Below, piece by piece: positions 16,347 to 25,126 of a DNA stretch of 64,000 nucleotides. The notes under the pieces were generated by a model, which ran no database searches, had not been told where the DNA came from, and saw only the letters and a program-made list of their open reading frames with translations. The position numbers and the translations under genes are program-made. The DNA is from Lachnospiraceae bacterium P6B14. GTDB lineage: Bacteria > Bacillota > Clostridia > Lachnospirales > Lachnospiraceae. How positions within the stretch are numbered: the first letter of the stretch is position 1; each line of letters starts with the position of its first letter. The stretch lies in the NCBI GenBank assembly GCA_000687695.1, contig JHWZ01000002.1, positions 232,779 through 296,778 on the forward strand, read 5' to 3'.

Positions 16347-17423
16347 ATGGGATACAAAGAAGAGGTTGCTATAGTGATCGCGGCGCTCGATCCGGATGAA
16401 CGTATGGTGGAGCTCGTAGACAGTCTGCACGAAAACGGCTTCAAAAGGATAATCCTGGTGGATGACGGGAGCGCGATCAAAAACCGTGTTTTTTTTAAAA
16501 CATGTAAGGAAAGGTACGGCTGCAAGCTGATCCGCCATGTTGTTAACTTTGGCAAGGGTATCGCGATCAAGTCGGCTTTCAACTATATACTTGAGGAGTG
16601 TCCTGAAATCGCGGGAGCAGTGACCGCGGACTGTGACGGTCAGCACACTGTAGAGGATATCGATAAATGTGCAAGTCTCGTTTGCCTGCATCCTGATGAG
16701 CTGATACTGGGCTGCAGAAGTTTTGATGATAAGGAGATTCCGCTCAGATCGAGATTCGGAAATAAATGCACGAAGCTTATCTTAAAGGCACTCTGTGGAC
16801 TGAAGGTAAGCGATACACAGACCGGACTTCGCGGTATGCCCATCGGACTGATACGAGAGCACTTTGCCCGTACCAAGGGCGAGCGCTACGAGTATGAGAT
16901 GAACATGTTACTCGAGGCGAGAGATTACCATATCCCGGTCAGAGAGTTTCCGATACAGACTATCTACATCAAAAAAAATGAGAGCTCACATTTCAATCCG
17001 TTCAGAGATTCGATCAGGATATACAAGGTGTTTATCAAGTTTATGCTGAGTTCGTTCTCGAGTTTTTTGGTAGATATTCTGATGTATTTCCTTCTCGGAT
17101 ATATCCTGAGACCGTTTATAGAGGATGAGACGCTCGTTTTCGGAGTGAGTGTCCTGATCATCACGCGCACGGTCCTCGCCAGAGCAGTGAGCTCGATATA
17201 CAACTTTATGATGAATAAAAAGCTGGTTTTTAAAAATGCATCGAAGTCGCCGTCGGTCGCGGTAAAATACTATCTGCTCGCGATCATACAGCTTACTGTT
17301 TCGGCTTTACTTGTAAACTATGCATTGTTATTTATACCGTATTCTACTATCCGAAAGGTGATCATTGATACGTTGTTGTTTGTAGTCAGCTTTATCATCC
17401 AGAGAGAGTGGGTATTTAAGTAA
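16347..17423 (+). CDS. GT2 glycosyltransferase fused to GtrA-like flippase domain
   Basis: A 358-residue two-domain protein. Residues 1 to about 220 are a GT2 domain (VIAALDPDERM, ILVDDGS, TADCDGQHT as DxD-like, NFGKGIAIKSA). Residues about 225-358 have four membrane helices with the GtrA pattern, including SIYNFMMNKKLVFKN and a final REWVFK. GT2 enzymes of this kind make polyprenyl-phosphate sugars; GtrA proteins move them across the membrane, so the fusion couples both steps. The ATG abuts the upstream stop and the TAA overlaps the licD-like start. Confidence 0.88.
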   Translation: MGYKEEVAIVIAALDPDERMVELVDSLHENGFKRIILVDDGSAIKNRVFFKTCKERYGCKLIRHVVNFGKGIAIKSAFNYILEECPEIAGAVTADCDGQHTVEDIDKCASLVCLHPDELILGCRSFDDKEIPLRSRFGNKCTKLILKALCGLKVSDTQTGLRGMPIGLIREHFARTKGERYEYEMNMLLEARDYHIPVREFPIQTIYIKKNESSHFNPFRDSIRIYKVFIKFMLSSFSSFLVDILMYFLLGYILRPFIEDETLVFGVSVLIITRTVLARAVSSIYNFMMNKKLVFKNASKSPSVAVKYYLLAIIQLTVSALLVNYALLFIPYSTIRKVIIDTLLFVVSFIIQREWVFK

Positions 17424-18346
17424 TGAGTAAAAAAGAGCAAAGCACTCATATATATACGGACAAAGAGCTTGCCGGGATAAAGAGGATATCATTAGAGATG
17501 GCAAGTGTGTTTTGGGATTTTTGTAAGGAATATGAGCTTACCGCATATTTGTGCGGAGGCGGGTGTATAGGTGCGCTTCGTACGGGCGGGTTTATCCCGT
17601 GGGATGACGACCTGGATTTCTTTATGCCAAGGCGTGATTACGAGAGATTTTTGAGCCACTGGAATGAGTATAAGCCGGGGAAAAACTATGTGCTGTCCAA
17701 TTCCGGAAAAAACTATACTGACAGAAATCTGTTTGCCACGCTTCGTGACAAAAGGACGACATGTATAAAACCGTATCAGGATGATCTTGATATAGTTCAC
17801 GGAGTGTCGTTGGATATATTGCCGCTTGACGGATATCCGGACGACAAAGGTCAGAGACGCAATCAGGTTATATGGGCTTACATATACTCACTTTTCCGTG
17901 CGGGTACCATCCCCGAGAAGCACGGCGGACTGATGAAGTTCGGGAGCAGGATCCTGCTTGGGATCTTTCGGGGACAAAAGATCAGATATCGGATCTGGAG
18001 AAAAGCCGAAAAGCATATGACCAAGTACAAGATCCGAAAATGTGACGGGATAACCGAGTTGTGTTCGGGCCCCGGATACATGAAAAACTGGTATGACAAG
18101 ATTTGGTTTAATACATACCGCGAGGTTCCGTTTGAGGACAGGATGCTGCCGATCCCGATAGGTGCCGAGGATTATTTGGTCCAGGCATTCGGTGATTACA
18201 CGGTGCTCCCGCCTGAGGAGGAGAGAGTTGCGCATCATGACTGTGTATTTTTGGATCTCGAAAAGTCCTACAAGGAATACAGAGGAAAGTATTATCTCAG
18301 AAACAAAGAACCAAAGAAAAAAGGTAAGGATTGGAAAGTAAAATGA
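17423..18346 (+). CDS. LicD family phosphotransferase
   Basis: A 307-residue LicD/fukutin-like protein. The diagnostic block is CGGGCIGALRTGGFIPWDDDLDFFMPR (residues about 39-66), of which the acidic DDDLD is the metal-binding catalytic part, with DILPLDGYP further on. LicD proteins attach phosphocholine or other phosphorylated alcohols to teichoic acids or capsules. No licA/B/C choline genes are in the window, so the donor may be CDP-glycerol or CDP-ribitol rather than CDP-choline. It shares start and stop bases with its neighbours (A of TAATG upstream, ATGA downstream). Confidence 0.9.
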   Translation: MSKKEQSTHIYTDKELAGIKRISLEMASVFWDFCKEYELTAYLCGGGCIGALRTGGFIPWDDDLDFFMPRRDYERFLSHWNEYKPGKNYVLSNSGKNYTDRNLFATLRDKRTTCIKPYQDDLDIVHGVSLDILPLDGYPDDKGQRRNQVIWAYIYSLFRAGTIPEKHGGLMKFGSRILLGIFRGQKIRYRIWRKAEKHMTKYKIRKCDGITELCSGPGYMKNWYDKIWFNTYREVPFEDRMLPIPIGAEDYLVQAFGDYTVLPPEEERVAHHDCVFLDLEKSYKEYRGKYYLRNKEPKKKGKDWKVK

Positions 18347-19815
18347 CTACAGAAGAAAAAAGGGTTCCCAAAACGGTACTCTATTTGGCAACGGCGTTTT
18401 TTATTTATGTTACGATATATACACTCGGGACACGAATCGATATTTTTACAACAGCTTTTGATCTGATCACGGAGAAATATCCGTTCTTATATTTCTACGG
18501 ATTTCTGGTTGCCGGAGCGGGGGTTATAGGTCTGATGATGATCATTATCAGCAGGCGCGAGCTAAAAAAACCTGATGTTATATTGCTCGCATTGATGATG
18601 ATGGCGCTGGTTGCATCAGCATTTATGAACTCGGATTCGGGAGTCAAGGAAAACCTGTCGGGTGTGACCACGGTGGGAGTAACGGTGGTCACGTTTTACC
18701 TTTTGGGTAAGTGTTTCTCAAAGAAGGATATGCACTTCCTTCTCACAAGGGTCATACTTTGGGCAAGTGTTATATGGAATTACGGATGCATCGTTTCTCT
18801 GGGCATGTATATGGTTTGCTACAGCGGGTATTATAAGTTTGCAGGCTTTGCTCGCAGATCCAGGATGGGACTGATGGAAGGACGTCTTTTCGGATGCTTT
18901 TCAGACCCGAACTATGCAGCTATGATCGCTATGCTTATAGGTGGTGGCCTGGTTTATATTTATATTAAACACAGCAGAGAAAACACATCCGAGGACGGAA
19001 AGAAACCGTTATGGCTTTATGCAGAACGCATTTATATAGTATTCAGCATATTGATGTATCTGTTTTATACTGTTTTGGCACAGTCGAGATCAACAGAGAC
19101 TGCCCTCATAGTTACCGGAATAATTTTTGTGCTCCTGTCGACCTACCACAGGAGGAAAAATCCCGAGCTTTTCAAAAAGCTTCCGCTTGTAAAGGGAGGT
19201 GTTTTACGTGCTTATGGAGTGAGGATCCTGGCGATGCTCGTTGCCATGGTGGTTATTTATTTCGGAGTTATGTTCGGATTACAGGGAATAGGCGTACTGG
19301 TCGTGCCGGACAGAGATACGACGGCTGAGCTCGAGAGAGATGATGTATCACTTGATGATATTTCAAACTCGAGGTTTGATATATGGGTTGACTACCTGAC
19401 GCTGGTGAAGGACAGACCGGTGTTCGGTTTGTCGATAAGGGGGGCTCTGCCCTATGCGAAAAAAGTTGATCCTGAAGGCTATCTGGCTATGACGGAACAC
19501 AATCCGCACAGCGTATTTATCCTGTCTGCAGTTCAGGGTGGTGTAGTGGGATTTCTACTTCTGATTGTGTTTATAGTTAGAGCATTTGTTAGAATATGGA
19601 AATGTTGTAAAGGGGAAAAACCACCCGGGATGATGTTTGTCCTGTTTCTGTTCATCATATTGATATACGGAGTATATTGCGTGTTTAATGTCGGGTTCTT
19701 TGTTACGACGTGTTTTGAAGCCGCACTCGCATGGACGGCACTTGGATTTCTTGAGAAAAAATGTGAAGCAACTCTGAAAAAAGGAGAGAAGCAAATTGGA
19801 AATAAAATTGCCTGA
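18343..19815 (+). CDS. second O-antigen ligase/polymerase-like membrane protein
   Basis: A 490-residue polytopic protein with about eleven helices and an extracytoplasmic loop near residues 330-400. Within or at the edge of the loop are SRFDIWVDYLTLVKDRPVFG and HNPHSVFILSAVQGGVVG, the pattern of Wzy/WaaL-type polymerases and ligases. The ATG at 18343 forms ATGA with the licD-like stop; GGAAAG lies 5 bases upstream, whereas an in-frame TTG at 18331 sits too close to its purine run. With the protein at 10551 it gives the locus two enzymes of this class, consistent with one polymerase and one ligase, or with two polymers. Confidence 0.85.
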   Translation: MTTEEKRVPKTVLYLATAFFIYVTIYTLGTRIDIFTTAFDLITEKYPFLYFYGFLVAGAGVIGLMMIIISRRELKKPDVILLALMMMALVASAFMNSDSGVKENLSGVTTVGVTVVTFYLLGKCFSKKDMHFLLTRVILWASVIWNYGCIVSLGMYMVCYSGYYKFAGFARRSRMGLMEGRLFGCFSDPNYAAMIAMLIGGGLVYIYIKHSRENTSEDGKKPLWLYAERIYIVFSILMYLFYTVLAQSRSTETALIVTGIIFVLLSTYHRRKNPELFKKLPLVKGGVLRAYGVRILAMLVAMVVIYFGVMFGLQGIGVLVVPDRDTTAELERDDVSLDDISNSRFDIWVDYLTLVKDRPVFGLSIRGALPYAKKVDPEGYLAMTEHNPHSVFILSAVQGGVVGFLLLIVFIVRAFVRIWKCCKGEKPPGMMFVLFLFIILIYGVYCVFNVGFFVTTCFEAALAWTALGFLEKKCEATLKKGEKQIGNKIA

Positions 19816-20788
19816 GATATCGATTATTATTCCGGTATATAATTCCGAAAAGTATTTGCCTGCATGCCTGGATTCGGTTCTTGCACAGACCTTCACTGAT
19901 TTTGAGTTGATACTTGTTGATGACGGATCACCCGACGGATGTGGCAGGATATGCGATGAATATGCAAAAAAAGATAAAAGAGTAAGAGTGTTTCATATCG
20001 AAAACTGTGGCTCAAGTGCAGCGAGAAACTACGGGATTGACAGAAGCCGTGGCAAATACCTCGCTTTTATCGACAGTGATGACTACATAGATGAGGACAT
20101 GTATGAGCTGTTGTATAACAATCTGATAAAGGAAGGTGCGGATCTGTCCATGTGCGGTCTTTTTGACGTGTATGGAGATAAGATCATAAAAAATACCGGC
20201 AAGCCTGTGTACAAGGTTATGGATACAGAGGAGGCTGTGCTTACTGTGATGGAGGCAAAGCTTACGACCGTATCTCCTGTAAATAAGCTTTACAAAAAGG
20301 ATATATTTACCGGGATACGTTATCCGGTCGGAGAGGATGCGGGAGAGGACGCATCGATAATAATAGATCTGTTATTACGCTGTAATAAAACAGTATTAAC
20401 AACAGAGCAGAAATACTATTATATCCACAGGGAAGAAAGCATCACCACCAGAGCATTTACGCCGAAGGACAGAAGCCTGATACGTGCTTATGAAAAGAAT
20501 TATAAGCTGATAAAAAAACATTTGCCGTCGATCATTTCGGTCGCAAAGATGAGGATATGTTGGGCCCATTTTTCTGTTTTGGACAAGCTTCTGAGAAGTC
20601 CGAACAGAAAGGATTACAAGGATGAAGAAAAGGAACTTGTAAGGTTTCTGAGAAAGCATATGAGATTTATCCTTCAGGATAAGAGGTTTAATAAAAGCAG
20701 AAAGCTCGCTATGATCCTGTTGCGGTTCAATACCGGCCTGTACAGACAATGTGTTCTGTGGTTAAGAAAGCATAGAGAGCTTGCATAG
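19796..20788 (+). CDS. GT2 glycosyltransferase (WcaA/EpsJ-like)
   Basis: A 330-residue soluble GT2 enzyme: IIIPVYNSEKYLPACLDSVLAQT, LVDDGSPDGCG, and FIDSDDYIDEDMYE (DxD). No membrane helix is evident; the C-terminal third is basic and helical, which suggests peripheral association. The start is TTG at 19796 with AAGGAG 9 bases upstream; no ATG is available before the first conserved strand. It overlaps the end of the upstream membrane protein gene by 20 bp. The donor sugar cannot be read. Confidence 0.88.
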   Translation: MEIKLPEISIIIPVYNSEKYLPACLDSVLAQTFTDFELILVDDGSPDGCGRICDEYAKKDKRVRVFHIENCGSSAARNYGIDRSRGKYLAFIDSDDYIDEDMYELLYNNLIKEGADLSMCGLFDVYGDKIIKNTGKPVYKVMDTEEAVLTVMEAKLTTVSPVNKLYKKDIFTGIRYPVGEDAGEDASIIIDLLLRCNKTVLTTEQKYYYIHREESITTRAFTPKDRSLIRAYEKNYKLIKKHLPSIISVAKMRICWAHFSVLDKLLRSPNRKDYKDEEKELVRFLRKHMRFILQDKRFNKSRKLAMILLRFNTGLYRQCVLWLRKHRELA

Positions 20789-20817
20789 AAATAAACAGTT
20801 TGGAGAGAGTATCAGTT

Positions 20818-22662
20818 ATGAAAACAAAAAGAGAGGACATAAGAAATATAGCGATCATCGCGCACGTCGATCACGGAAAGACGACGCTGGTTGATGAGCT
20901 ATTAAAGCAGAGCGGAGTGTTCCGTGAAAATGAAGAGGTAGCAGAGCGCGTGATGGATTCGGATGACATCGAGCGTGAGCGTGGTATCACCATTCTTTCA
21001 AAAAACACAGCCATTAACTATGAGGGAGTAAAGATAAATATCATTGACACCCCGGGACATGCCGACTTCGGTGGCGAGGTTGAGCGTGTACTAAAGATGG
21101 TAAACGGAGTCGTGCTTGTAGTGGATGCGTTTGAGGGAGCGATGCCTCAGACAAAGTTCGTTTTGAAAAAGGCGCTCGAGTTGTCTTTGCCGGTTGTGGT
21201 ATGCGTAAACAAGATCGATCGTGAGGAGGCCAGACCCGAGGAGGTCGTGGATGAAGTGCTTGAGCTTTTTATAGATCTCGAAGCAGATGAGGCTCAGCTT
21301 GATTGTCCGTTTATTTTTGCGTCCGCGAAAGAGGGCTGTGCATACGCAGATCCGGATGAGGCTAAAAAAGGTGGCGGAGACATGCGTCCGCTCTTTGATG
21401 CGGTGCTTGATTACATCCCTGCGCCCGAGGGTGATCCGGAGGCGGAGACTCAGGTGCTGATCTCGACCATAGATTACAATGAGTATATAGGTCGTATCGG
21501 AATCGGAAAGGTTGACAACGGTTCGATACGTGTGGGTCAGGAAGCGGTTATAGTAAATCATCATGACCCGGATAAAAACGAGTCCGTGAAGATATCAAAG
21601 CTGTATGTGTTTGAGGGGTTAAACAGAGTTGAAGTAAATGAGGCCTCTATCGGTGAGGTTGTGGCTATATCGGGTATTTCGGATATCCATATCGGTGATA
21701 CTCTGTGCGGACCTGAGAATCCGGTCGCCATACCGTTCCAGAAGATATCTGAGCCGACGATCGCGATGAACTTTCTCGTGAATGATTCGCCGCTCGCGGG
21801 AACCGAGGGAGAGTATGTGACATCACGTCATCTCCGTGACAGACTTTATAAGATGTTAAATACGGACGTATCATTGCGCGTGGAGGATACGGATACTACG
21901 GAGCGTTTCAAGGTGTCGGGTCGTGGTGAGTTGCATCTGTCCGTCCTTATCGAGAACATGAGACGTGAGGGATATGAGTTTGCGGTCAGCAAGCCTGAGG
22001 TTCTCTATCGCGAGGAAAACGGTGAGAAAACAGAGCCTATGGAGTTAGCGACCATAGATGTTCCTGATGACTGCACGGGAGCTGTTATAGAAAAATTGGG
22101 AATCAGAAAAGGCGAGATGACAAACATGACTCCTTTGGGTGGTGGAACTACAAGACTTGAGTTCAGTATACCATCGAGAGGTCTTATCGGTTACAGAAGT
22201 GAGTTTTTGACAGATACAAAGGGCATGGGAGTGCTGAACACGGAGTTCGCCGGATATGGTCCTTACAAGGGCGATATCCCGTACAGGAGCAGAGGCTCCC
22301 TCATCGCGTTCGAGGCAGGAGAGACGATCACGTATGGCCTTTTTAACGCACAGGAGAGAGGAACTCTTTTTGTGGGACCAGGTGAGAAGGTATATGGTGG
22401 TATGGTCGTCGGAGAGCATGCAAAGTTCGACGACATCGAGGTAAATGTCTGCAAAAAGAAAAACCTCACCAACACCCGTTCATCAGGAGCGGATGAGGCA
22501 CTGAGACTTACTCCGCCGAGAGAGCTGTCACTTGAGCAGGCGCTTGATTATATAGATACGGATGAGCTTTTGGAGGTAACGCCGGAAAACCTTCGTATCA
22601 GAAAAAAGATACTTGACGGTACCGAGAGATACAGAGCGAAGAGGGCAGAGCAGAATAAATGA
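20818..22662 (+). CDS. typA: ribosome-associated GTPase TypA/BipA
   Basis: A 614-residue translational GTPase. Domain order is the G domain with HVDHGKTTL (P loop), RGITI switch, [12 protein letters not shown] and NKID motifs, then the EF-G-like beta domain and the C-terminal domain with [17 protein letters not shown] typical of TypA. It assists ribosome assembly and stress or low-temperature growth. The ATG at 20818 gives the standard [21 protein letters not shown]-terminus and has GGAGAG upstream. Its stop forms ATGA with the following MBOAT gene, so this housekeeping gene is translationally coupled to surface polymer genes, which is unusual. Confidence 0.97.
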   Translation: MKTKREDIRNIAIIAHVDHGKTTLVDELLKQSGVFRENEEVAERVMDSDDIERERGITILSKNTAINYEGVKINIIDTPGHADFGGEVERVLKMVNGVVLVVDAFEGAMPQTKFVLKKALELSLPVVVCVNKIDREEARPEEVVDEVLELFIDLEADEAQLDCPFIFASAKEGCAYADPDEAKKGGGDMRPLFDAVLDYIPAPEGDPEAETQVLISTIDYNEYIGRIGIGKVDNGSIRVGQEAVIVNHHDPDKNESVKISKLYVFEGLNRVEVNEASIGEVVAISGISDIHIGDTLCGPENPVAIPFQKISEPTIAMNFLVNDSPLAGTEGEYVTSRHLRDRLYKMLNTDVSLRVEDTDTTERFKVSGRGELHLSVLIENMRREGYEFAVSKPEVLYREENGEKTEPMELATIDVPDDCTGAVIEKLGIRKGEMTNMTPLGGGTTRLEFSIPSRGLIGYRSEFLTDTKGMGVLNTEFAGYGPYKGDIPYRSRGSLIAFEAGETITYGLFNAQERGTLFVGPGEKVYGGMVVGEHAKFDDIEVNVCKKKNLTNTRSSGADEALRLTPPRELSLEQALDYIDTDELLEVTPENLRIRKKILDGTERYRAKRAEQNK

Positions 22663-24047
22663 TTAGTCTCAGTTTGTGGCAGTGGATCTATAGGATTCTG
22701 ATAATCATAGCCAACCTTGTATTCTTTATTTATAGTGATCCTATTGCGATCATCTGGCTGGTTGGTCTCACGTTACTGGGATATGCCATGGGGTTGGAGC
22801 TCGGGGAAAGACTAAAGACATGTGAAATACCCGGAAACAGGACTGAAGGCAGGGGAAAGTGCAAAAATATACTGATCATCACTATCGTGCTGATAGTCGG
22901 TGTTTTGGTATTTTTTAAGTACGGAGATCTGGTCACGGGACAAAGGTTTATCGTTCCATTGGGACTGTCATACTATTCTCTTATGATCATCGGATACCTG
23001 ATCGATGTGTACAGGGGAGAGGTTGAATGTGAAAAGAATATATTGATCTTTTCGTTATATGTAGGATTCTTTCCTCAGGCAACTGCCGGACCGATCGGAC
23101 GTGCAAAAGAGCTGTTAAATAATTACAGAAAAAGAATTACAGTAAGCCCGCAAGACGTAAAGATCGGTCTTCTCATGATCACGCTTGGTGTTTACGAGAA
23201 GTTTGTGATGGCTGACAACCTGAGTATGGTAGTAGATAATATCGTAAGATCGCAGGCTAAAGGTACAACTCTGGCGGTTGCATTTTTATTATATTCACTT
23301 GTTATATATTATGATTTTGCAGGATACTCTCAGATTGCTATAGGGATAGGTCGCCTGATGGGAATCAGGCTTATGGATAACTTCCATGCGCCATATCTGG
23401 CAACAAGCCTGAAGGATTTTTGGAGAAGATGGCATATTTCACTTTCGAGTTGGTTTAGGGACTATCTCTATATCCCGCTCGGGGGAAGTCGAAGGGGATA
23501 TCTCAGACAGATTCTGGGGATACTCCTTGTGTTTATCCTTAGTGGAGCCTGGCATGGACAGGCGCTCGGATTCTGGATGTGGGGGCTGATACATGGTGTG
23601 TCGCTTGTCATAGAGAATTGTTTCCGAAGACTATTTAAGAATATAAAGTGCGCATCAAAAGCGGTTATCATTCCGTTAAATATGCTTAAGAGGATTGCCG
23701 TTTTTATGCTTGTTTCATTCGCATGGATTCCTTTTTATGCAGGTGATGTTGATAAGGCATTTTCGATTTACGGCAGATTGTTTTCAGCAGATACGGAGTT
23801 TGCGGCTCAGATCATAAACGGATTCGGGCTGCGGGTGGAAGTGTGGATCGTTATCGGTATAAGCGTTCTTTTATACCTTTTTATATCAATACTTGATGAG
23901 CAGTATAAATATACTTTGTATGAAAAGATCGCCGATCATGGGTGGATAATATTAATTCTGGCCATAGACATGTATACTGTTTTATTATTGGCGGGAGTAT
24001 ATGGCTCAGAGTATGATGCTGCAACGTTTATTTACGGTGGGTTTTAG
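22659..24047 (+). CDS. MBOAT family O-acyltransferase (AlgI/DltB-like)
   Basis: A 462-residue membrane-bound O-acyltransferase with about eleven helices. Signature regions are LKDFWRRWHISLSSWFRDYLYIPLGG (residues 251-276, including H259) and LSGAWHGQALGFWMWGLIHG with the presumed catalytic H299. Such proteins pass acyl groups (acetyl, D-alanyl) across the membrane to decorate exported polysaccharide or teichoic acid. The ATG overlaps the typA stop. The next gene, 13 bp downstream, encodes an SGNH-like membrane-anchored protein, the usual extracytoplasmic partner (as in AlgI/AlgJ and DltB/DltD). No dltA or dltC is near, so acetylation is more likely than D-alanylation. Confidence 0.92.
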   Translation: MISLSLWQWIYRILIIIANLVFFIYSDPIAIIWLVGLTLLGYAMGLELGERLKTCEIPGNRTEGRGKCKNILIITIVLIVGVLVFFKYGDLVTGQRFIVPLGLSYYSLMIIGYLIDVYRGEVECEKNILIFSLYVGFFPQATAGPIGRAKELLNNYRKRITVSPQDVKIGLLMITLGVYEKFVMADNLSMVVDNIVRSQAKGTTLAVAFLLYSLVIYYDFAGYSQIAIGIGRLMGIRLMDNFHAPYLATSLKDFWRRWHISLSSWFRDYLYIPLGGSRRGYLRQILGILLVFILSGAWHGQALGFWMWGLIHGVSLVIENCFRRLFKNIKCASKAVIIPLNMLKRIAVFMLVSFAWIPFYAGDVDKAFSIYGRLFSADTEFAAQIINGFGLRVEVWIVIGISVLLYLFISILDEQYKYTLYEKIADHGWIILILAIDMYTVLLLAGVYGSEYDAATFIYGGF

Positions 24048-24059
24048 GAGGGATAATAC

Positions 24060-25124
24060 ATGATGAAAAAATGGTTATCCCTTGCGTTTGGGATCGTCGT
24101 ATTTGCATGCTTGGCATTTTTCATAACAGGATGGATCACTCGGACATGTATACCGTTTAACAAAAAAGCCGACAAAATAGAAAAAACACTGTATTCCGAC
24201 GATGAGGATATGAATGAGGTGGATATCTGCTTTATCGGAGGAAGCCACGGACTGAATGCTTTCAATCCAAATACTATGTGGGATCACGCGGGACTTCATT
24301 CGTATAACTATTGTTATGCGGGAGAGACCATCCCGCTTACTACTGCTTATCTGGAAGAATTATATAAAAAGAGAAGCTTTGATCTGGTAGTTGTCGATGC
24401 GTACTATGCAGGTCTGGCTGATCCGTATTTCGGGGAGAAGGACTATGCATATGATGTACTATGCAGGATGAAGTCTTCTGATGGGAAAAGCAAGTACATA
24501 GATGAGCATGTCAGGGAGGAAAACAAAAAGGATTATGTTTTTCCTTTAAACAGATATCATTCGAGGTGGCTTGATCTCGGTGATAATGATGTGGAAAGAA
24601 AGCCTGATCCAAACGATGATTTCATGCTCGGGCAGGATTATCATTATGAGAAAAACAATGGAAAAACAGTACGTTTTCCCACCTGGTGTGACAGTGGAAT
24701 ATCTGTTCCGTTAAGGGACAACATTGAAGATGAATTAAGAGAATTAATTAGGACCGTAAAAGCTCACGGGTCACAGATGCTGATCGCTGATATTCCAAGA
24801 TGCTATAATGCGGGTGCGCCGGCTGAGTGGGTAGATGATGAATATGGGGCAGTAAACAGGATAAAAGAGATTGCTTCCGAGTATGATGTTAAGGTTCTTC
24901 AATTCGATGAAGAGGGACTTGACAGTATAGGATTTATTCCGGAAAAACATATGTTTAACAGCGGACACATGAATATCATAGGGAGCGAGGTTTACACGAA
25001 AGCACTTGCGGACTATATCGTAAAGAATTATAATGTGAAAAGATATGAAAAAAAGTCCGGGGATATATGGGAAGGATATCTCGGTATTTACAATGCAGAG
25101 AGATTAAAACACGGGGTTAGTTAA
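24060..25124 (+). CDS. SGNH-like extracytoplasmic acyltransferase partner of MBOAT
   Basis: A 354-residue protein with an N-terminal signal anchor (about residues 5-24) and an extracytoplasmic SGNH/AlgJ-like domain. The nucleophile block is IGGSHGLNAF (S62), and a late block FNSGHMNIIGSEVY holds the expected His. The pairing with the MBOAT gene upstream suggests that it transfers the acyl group onto the surface polymer. AGGAGGG (24046-24052) overlaps the upstream stop and serves this start. Base composition is somewhat more AT-rich than the locus average. Confidence 0.8.
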   Translation: MMKKWLSLAFGIVVFACLAFFITGWITRTCIPFNKKADKIEKTLYSDDEDMNEVDICFIGGSHGLNAFNPNTMWDHAGLHSYNYCYAGETIPLTTAYLEELYKKRSFDLVVVDAYYAGLADPYFGEKDYAYDVLCRMKSSDGKSKYIDEHVREENKKDYVFPLNRYHSRWLDLGDNDVERKPDPNDDFMLGQDYHYEKNNGKTVRFPTWCDSGISVPLRDNIEDELRELIRTVKAHGSQMLIADIPRCYNAGAPAEWVDDEYGAVNRIKEIASEYDVKVLQFDEEGLDSIGFIPEKHMFNSGHMNIIGSEVYTKALADYIVKNYNVKRYEKKSGDIWEGYLGIYNAERLKHGVS

Positions 25125-25126
25125 AA

